Positions 60,769-64,000 of a stretch of DNA of 64,000 nucleotides are shown piece by piece. Source of the stretch: Thioalkalivibrio thiocyanoxidans ARh2 (GTDB lineage: Bacteria > Pseudomonadota > Gammaproteobacteria > Ectothiorhodospirales > Ectothiorhodospiraceae). Where the stretch lies: NCBI RefSeq assembly GCF_000385215.1, contig NZ_ARQK01000051.1, forward strand, positions 18,365 through 82,364. The letters run 5' to 3'. Position 1 is the first letter of the stretch. Each line of letters opens with the position of its first letter. The translations under genes and the position numbers were made by a program. The notes under the pieces were generated by a model. It was not told where the DNA came from. It searched no databases and was given only the letters and a program-made list of their open reading frames with translations.

Positions 60769-62352
60769 CTACAGCGCCAGCGGTGTGCGGCGGTAGAGCT
60801 CGGGGGCCGGCGGCTTGAGCTCGTCGGACTCCGGGAAGCGCTGCACCAGCTTGTCGTAATAGCTGCGGATGTTCTGCACGTAGTGGACCGGCTCCCAGCC
60901 GCGGGCGTAGCCGTAACGGGTCTGTTCGTACCATTCGGACTGGGCCAGGCGCGGCAGCCACTGCATCACGTCCAGCCAGCGATCGGGGTCATCGCCGTTT
61001 GCGGCGGCGAGGCGCCGGGCGTCGTGCAGATGTCCGAGCCCCACGTTGTAGGCGGCCAGCGTCATCCAGGTACGATCGGGCTCGGGGATGGAATCCGGCA
61101 GCCGTTCGCGCAGATCGATCAGGTAACGTGTGCCACCATCCACGCTGGCGGCCGGGTCGGTGCGATCCTCGATGCCCAGCCCGGCGGCCGTCACCTGGGT
61201 CAGCATCATCAATCCGCGCACGCCGGTGGGGGATACCGCGTCGGGATTCCAGTGGGATTCCTGGTACGCCACCGCGGCGATGAAGCGCCAGTCGAGATCG
61301 TAGGTCTCTCCGGCCTCCTCGAACAGCGGACGGAACTCTTCCAGACGGTGCTCGACGCGGCGCGCGAAGGTCAGGGCATCGACCAGATCGTGGGTCTCCA
61401 GGTGGCCGAGGTAGCGATCGAGCAGCAACTCCAGCTCGCGGTTGTCGCGCAATTGGTCGATGTACTCCTCCGCCGTGTCGATCAGGCTGCGGTCGAGACC
61501 CGTGGGGAACAGCCAGCGCACCTCGGCGCTGCGTTCCAGTTCGTGCGCCAGGCGCAGACTCGGGTGTATGCGCCGCAGGCGACGGTATTCCAGGGAGTTC
61601 ATCACCGCATAGTCGATCTCGCCCCGTTCCAGCGCCTCGCGTAGGGCTTCGGCGTTGGCGTAGGGGACGAGTTCGCCATTCGACGGGTCTGCTTCCTCTT
61701 CGCCGTCCAGGGGTGTGGTGATGGGGGCAAACGGGGCCCCTTCGAGTGCTGGTTCGTCCTCGGTGACCGTATCCGGTGCCATCTCCGGTGGTGTCTCCGG
61801 CTCCAGGCGGACCTCGGCCAGCAAGGGCTGGCTCAGGCTCTCGGGTATGGGGGCCTGTGCGGTCATGCCGACGCGCGCCCCGGGTGGTATATCGGTCAGC
61901 GAAATCAGCGGTGTGGCCCGTTCGTTCTCGTTCCAGAAGACCACGACATGCTGCACACTCAGGATCTCCGGGCCGGCTTCGATCGACGGGTCGTTGGGCG
62001 GGACGAGCAGTCCGGCGGCGATGTCGATGCGGCGCTGGCGCAATAGCCGGTGGGCGGCGGCGGCGTCATCCACGCGGGTCACGCGCAGGCGGGTGCCCAG
62101 TTCCTCGGCCAGACCGTGCAGCAGTTCCAGTTCGAGCTGGTCGCGCCCCGCGGTAGCGGCGAGCTCGGAGCGGCCCAGCGGGCGCTCGACCAGGGCCACC
62201 CGCAACTCGTCACGAAAGGTCAGCTGTTCCAGCGCCGCTGGCGGGTTGTAGTACACCCGCAGCACAATGGCGGTCAGCAGCACGATGAACAGCCCCAGTT
62301 CGATCTGGCGCCAGGTGCTGCTCGGGGGGCGGAGTTTCAGATGCGTGCCCAT
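60769..62352 (-). CDS. mltF: membrane-bound lytic transglycosylase F
   Basis: A 527-residue protein. One N-terminal membrane helix (about 16-34) is followed by a solute-binding-protein-like module (to about 320). The C-terminal SLT domain has the catalytic Glu in A-Y-Q-E-S-H-W-N-P and the usual S-P-T-G-V-R-G-L-M-M-L-T and A-A-Y-N-V-G-L-G-H. It cleaves peptidoglycan with 1,6-anhydro product formation. An acidic insert (about 195-230) enlarges the first module compared with E. coli MltF. Confidence 0.92.
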   Translation of the reverse strand: MGTHLKLRPPSSTWRQIELGLFIVLLTAIVLRVYYNPPAALEQLTFRDELRVALVERPLGRSELAATAGRDQLELELLHGLAEELGTRLRVTRVDDAAAAHRLLRQRRIDIAAGLLVPPNDPSIEAGPEILSVQHVVVFWNENERATPLISLTDIPPGARVGMTAQAPIPESLSQPLLAEVRLEPETPPEMAPDTVTEDEPALEGAPFAPITTPLDGEEEADPSNGELVPYANAEALREALERGEIDYAVMNSLEYRRLRRIHPSLRLAHELERSAEVRWLFPTGLDRSLIDTAEEYIDQLRDNRELELLLDRYLGHLETHDLVDALTFARRVEHRLEEFRPLFEEAGETYDLDWRFIAAVAYQESHWNPDAVSPTGVRGLMMLTQVTAAGLGIEDRTDPAASVDGGTRYLIDLRERLPDSIPEPDRTWMTLAAYNVGLGHLHDARRLAAANGDDPDRWLDVMQWLPRLAQSEWYEQTRYGYARGWEPVHYVQNIRSYYDKLVQRFPESDELKPPAPELYRRTPLAL

Positions 62353-62396
62353 GGCACTGGATCATACCCAATTGCCCCGGTGGTCACCGGGGACGG

Positions 62397-62422
62397 TAGG
62401 GAAACACGTTCGTGTTTCCCTA
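62397..62422. repeat. palindrome at the 3' end of the diiron-protein gene
   Basis: Arms TAGGGAAACACG and its complement, with a two-base centre, form a perfect 26-bp palindrome. The stop codon TAG of the minus-strand gene (62420-62422) is the outer edge of one arm. It shares its core with the palindrome at 41093. Confidence 0.85.
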
Positions 62423-63280
62423 GCGCCAGTTCAGCACCAGACCCTGGTCGCGCAGGATCTTGAGCGCGGGGTCAACGCAGGTGTCGATGAAGGAGGCGCG
62501 GCGTGGGTTCTCGCGGGCGATGCGGCGATAGTCCGGGCCCTCGGGGAGGCCGGCCAGTTCGTAGATGTCGCGGGTAGGGTAGTAGAACGCATGCACGAAC
62601 TGGCGGAACACGCGCCGCATCAGCGGGCGATAGGCCCATTTCTGCCAGCTCGGGAGTGTGTCGAGATAGGACTCCAGCGTGTCGCGGGCATGCGCCATGT
62701 GGCGCGCCTCGTCGATCATGTGCCGGGTCACGATGTCGTCCACCGTCGGGCTGATCGAGTCCTTGTGCTGGCGGATCAGCCGGTTCATGCGATCCGGGAC
62801 CTCCTCGCCGATCATCACCGCGATCCAGAAGATCGAGGATTCGAACGGCGAGAAACGCCCGACAAAGGTGGCCAGCTTTGGCTTCGGGAAGCGACGCTCC
62901 GGTAGCGGCAGCCCGCTGCGGCGCATGAACTCGATGAACATCAGGCTGTGGCCGGCTTCCTCGCGCAGCTCGTGCAGGCGATAATTCAGCCGGTCCAGGC
63001 GGCCTGTAGAGTGCATGGAAATGCGCGAGATGCGCTCCATGAACAGACCTTCCAGCCACAGCGCGCCACTGATGAAATACAGAAACTCGTATTGCGACAG
63101 GCGCCGTTTGCAGGCATCGTCCAGCGCCGAATACTCGGGGGTGCCGAAGAGCGAGACGGCCTCCTCCGGGATCCAGAAATCGTCCAGCGACAGCGCGTCC
63201 CAGCGCACGTGAGTGAGCGGGTCCTCGTACGGCTGGCTGTTGCGGCTCAATAGATCGAGCAGCTCCTGCGAGGAATTCAT
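62420..63280 (-). CDS. AurF-type diiron oxygenase-like protein
   Basis: A 286-residue helical protein. Metal-ligand motifs spread along the chain as in ferritin-like diiron oxygenases: Y-R-L-H-E-L-R-E-E-A-G-H-S, G-E-E-V-P-D-R and H-M-I-D-E-A-R-H. The AurF family oxidises aryl amines, but many members have no known substrate. No signal peptide or membrane helix is present. No partner reductase is adjacent. The family call rests on motif layout. Confidence 0.72.
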   Translation of the reverse strand: MNSSQELLDLLSRNSQPYEDPLTHVRWDALSLDDFWIPEEAVSLFGTPEYSALDDACKRRLSQYEFLYFISGALWLEGLFMERISRISMHSTGRLDRLNYRLHELREEAGHSLMFIEFMRRSGLPLPERRFPKPKLATFVGRFSPFESSIFWIAVMIGEEVPDRMNRLIRQHKDSISPTVDDIVTRHMIDEARHMAHARDTLESYLDTLPSWQKWAYRPLMRRVFRQFVHAFYYPTRDIYELAGLPEGPDYRRIARENPRRASFIDTCVDPALKILRDQGLVLNWR

Positions 63281-63384
63281 CGAAGGCGTACCGAAGGCGC
63301 TGGGCGGTTAAACGCCCGAATCATACCGGCATTATCGGTCCGGACCAACGCCAACCCGTTGCAATCTGCGGTTGCTACCCCAAT

Positions 63385-63741
63385 ATGAGTCAAATGAATA
63401 TGCCCACCACCCGTTATCGCGTCAGCTTCCTCAACCAGGGCAAGGTCTACGAGATCTATGCCCGCGAGGTCTACCAGGACGAGCTCTACGGCTTTGTCAC
63501 CGTCGAGGGTCTGTTGTTTGGGGAGCGCTCGCAGGTCGTTGTCGACCCCTCCGAGGAACGCCTGCGTACCGAGTTCGAGGGGGTCGAGCGCTTCCATGTG
63601 CCGATGCACGCGCTGATCCGGATCGATGAGGTCGCGGCCGTCGGTACGCCCCGTATCCGGGACGCCAGCCAGGACAGTGGCAATGTGCACGCCTTCCCGT
63701 CGCTGCCGAGTCGTGGTCCCGGCAAGCCCACGGGGGGTTGA
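63385..63741 (+). CDS. DUF1820-family protein
   Basis: A 118-residue cytosolic protein: Y-R-V-S-F-L-N-Q-G-K-V-Y-E-I-Y-A-R-E-V-Y-Q and G-F-V-T-V-E-G-L-L-F-G match the gammaproteobacterial DUF1820 family, and the C-terminal tail is disordered. M-S-Q-M-N-M leaves two extra possible starts at 63394 and 63400. The function of the family is not known. Confidence 0.85.
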   Translation: MSQMNMPTTRYRVSFLNQGKVYEIYAREVYQDELYGFVTVEGLLFGERSQVVVDPSEERLRTEFEGVERFHVPMHALIRIDEVAAVGTPRIRDASQDSGNVHAFPSLPSRGPGKPTGG

Positions 63742-63833
63742 GGGCACCCGTGGCGGGTGCCTGCATTGCTAACCGACCGCCGCTGGTTTACCCTTTCGCG
63801 CTTCGCGTAGGTCAGTGCCTTCGCGGAACCAAC

Positions 63834-63924
63834 GGAGAGGTGGCCGAGCGGTCGAAGGCGCACGCCTGGAAAGTGTGTATACGGTAACCCCGTATCGAGG
63901 GTTCGAATCCCTCCCTCTCCGCCA
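63834..63924 (+). tRNA. tRNA-Ser (anticodon GGA)
   Basis: Acceptor GGAGAGG (63834-63840) pairs with CCTCTCC (63914-63920), then discriminator G and encoded CCA. The anticodon loop CTGGAAA puts GGA at 63868-63870. A long variable arm (ACGG-TAACC-CCGT) is typical of tRNA-Ser. The T-loop is TTCGAAT. Confidence 0.96.
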
Positions 63925-63933
63925 GATTCAAGC

Positions 63934-63956
63934 AAAGGGGCCCGAGTGGCCCCTTT
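63934..63956 (+). terminator. hairpin after tRNA-Ser
   Basis: AAAGGGGCC, loop CGAGT, GGCCCCTTT: a 9-bp stem with a short T-stretch. Confidence 0.75.
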
Positions 63957-63980
63957 CGCATGTCTGGCCCCGGAGCTATC

Positions 63981-64000
63981 GGGATTCGAACCCTCGATAC
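63981..64000 (-). repeat. inverted 20-bp copy of part of tRNA-Ser
   Basis: The complement of the last 20 bases is identical to 63892-63911, covering the end of the variable arm and the T-arm up to CCC. Beyond CCC the copy reads GATAGCTCC instead of TCCCTCTCC. It runs off the window edge, so the match may be longer. Confidence 0.7.

Noticed and set aside
1..64000. CRISPR arrays, transposases, integrases, phage genes or rRNA
   Set aside because: I looked for regularly spaced repeats and for the usual protein motifs and saw none. Only short palindromic repeats are present.

Overview
The window is high-GC bacterial DNA with densely packed genes whose products are rich in Asp and Glu. Gene content points to a chemolithoautotrophic, probably halo(alkali)philic, sulfur-oxidising gammaproteobacterium of the Ectothiorhodospiraceae / Thioalkalivibrio type. 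The basis is the sHdr-LbpA sulfur-oxidation locus, CbbQ/CbbO RubisCO-activase-type genes, a sulfite dehydrogenase, several DsrE proteins, and gammaproteobacterial housekeeping genes (rarA, rlmKL, mltF, a DUF1820 protein). The genus is an inference.

Bases 1-8508 are the distal half of an sHdr locus: the end of the small 'Hyp' gene, hdrC2, hdrB2, two lipoate-binding proteins flanking a DsrE protein, then a lipoate-assembly set (radical-SAM LipS1-like, sLpl-type ligase, LipT-like flavoprotein, radical-SAM LipS2-like). Together these would load lipoate onto the LbpA carriers used by the cytoplasmic sHdr complex. Bases 8718-13320 add a FadL-type porin, a secreted unknown, an unknown cytosolic protein, a second lipoate-ligase-like protein and a degenerate receiver domain. 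13365-18560 holds a small unknown gene on the minus strand and a cbbQ-cbbO-deacetylase operon with no RubisCO in view.

18573-26284 is mixed: a START/SRPBCC lipid-binding protein, two overlapping GTPase genes, rarA, a VTT membrane protein, two glycosyltransferases of the rSAM/selenodomain-associated type, a small membrane protein and a DsrE protein. 26412-39202 is a complete nitrate-assimilation unit: a NIT-ANTAR regulator, then nrtA-nrtB-nrtD-nirB-nirD-nasA-cysG-hemD. Its leader has a GG-N10-GC sigma-54 promoter, two hexaloop hairpins with A1 and G4, and a terminator that overlaps the second hairpin. This is the layout of an ANTAR antitermination switch.

39222-48030 holds an acyl-CoA synthetase and a metal-flavoured block: NicO-type exporter, DUF1007 protein, cysS, hisI, an aspartoacylase-like zinc enzyme, TauE and a CobW GTPase, with one Zur-like operator. 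48094-52387 has an S10 peptidase, an FKBP-rhodanese fusion and a sulfite dehydrogenase with a small cytochrome c. 52487-63741 has rlmKL, a NodIJ-type ABC exporter, two tandem secreted DsrE paralogues, a beta-hydroxyacid dehydrogenase, an NRAMP-related transporter without the usual metal motifs, mltF, an AurF-type diiron protein and a DUF1820 protein. The window ends with tRNA-Ser(GGA) and a 20-bp inverted copy of part of it. No rRNA, CRISPR array, transposase or phage gene was seen. Small palindromic repeats occur at five places.
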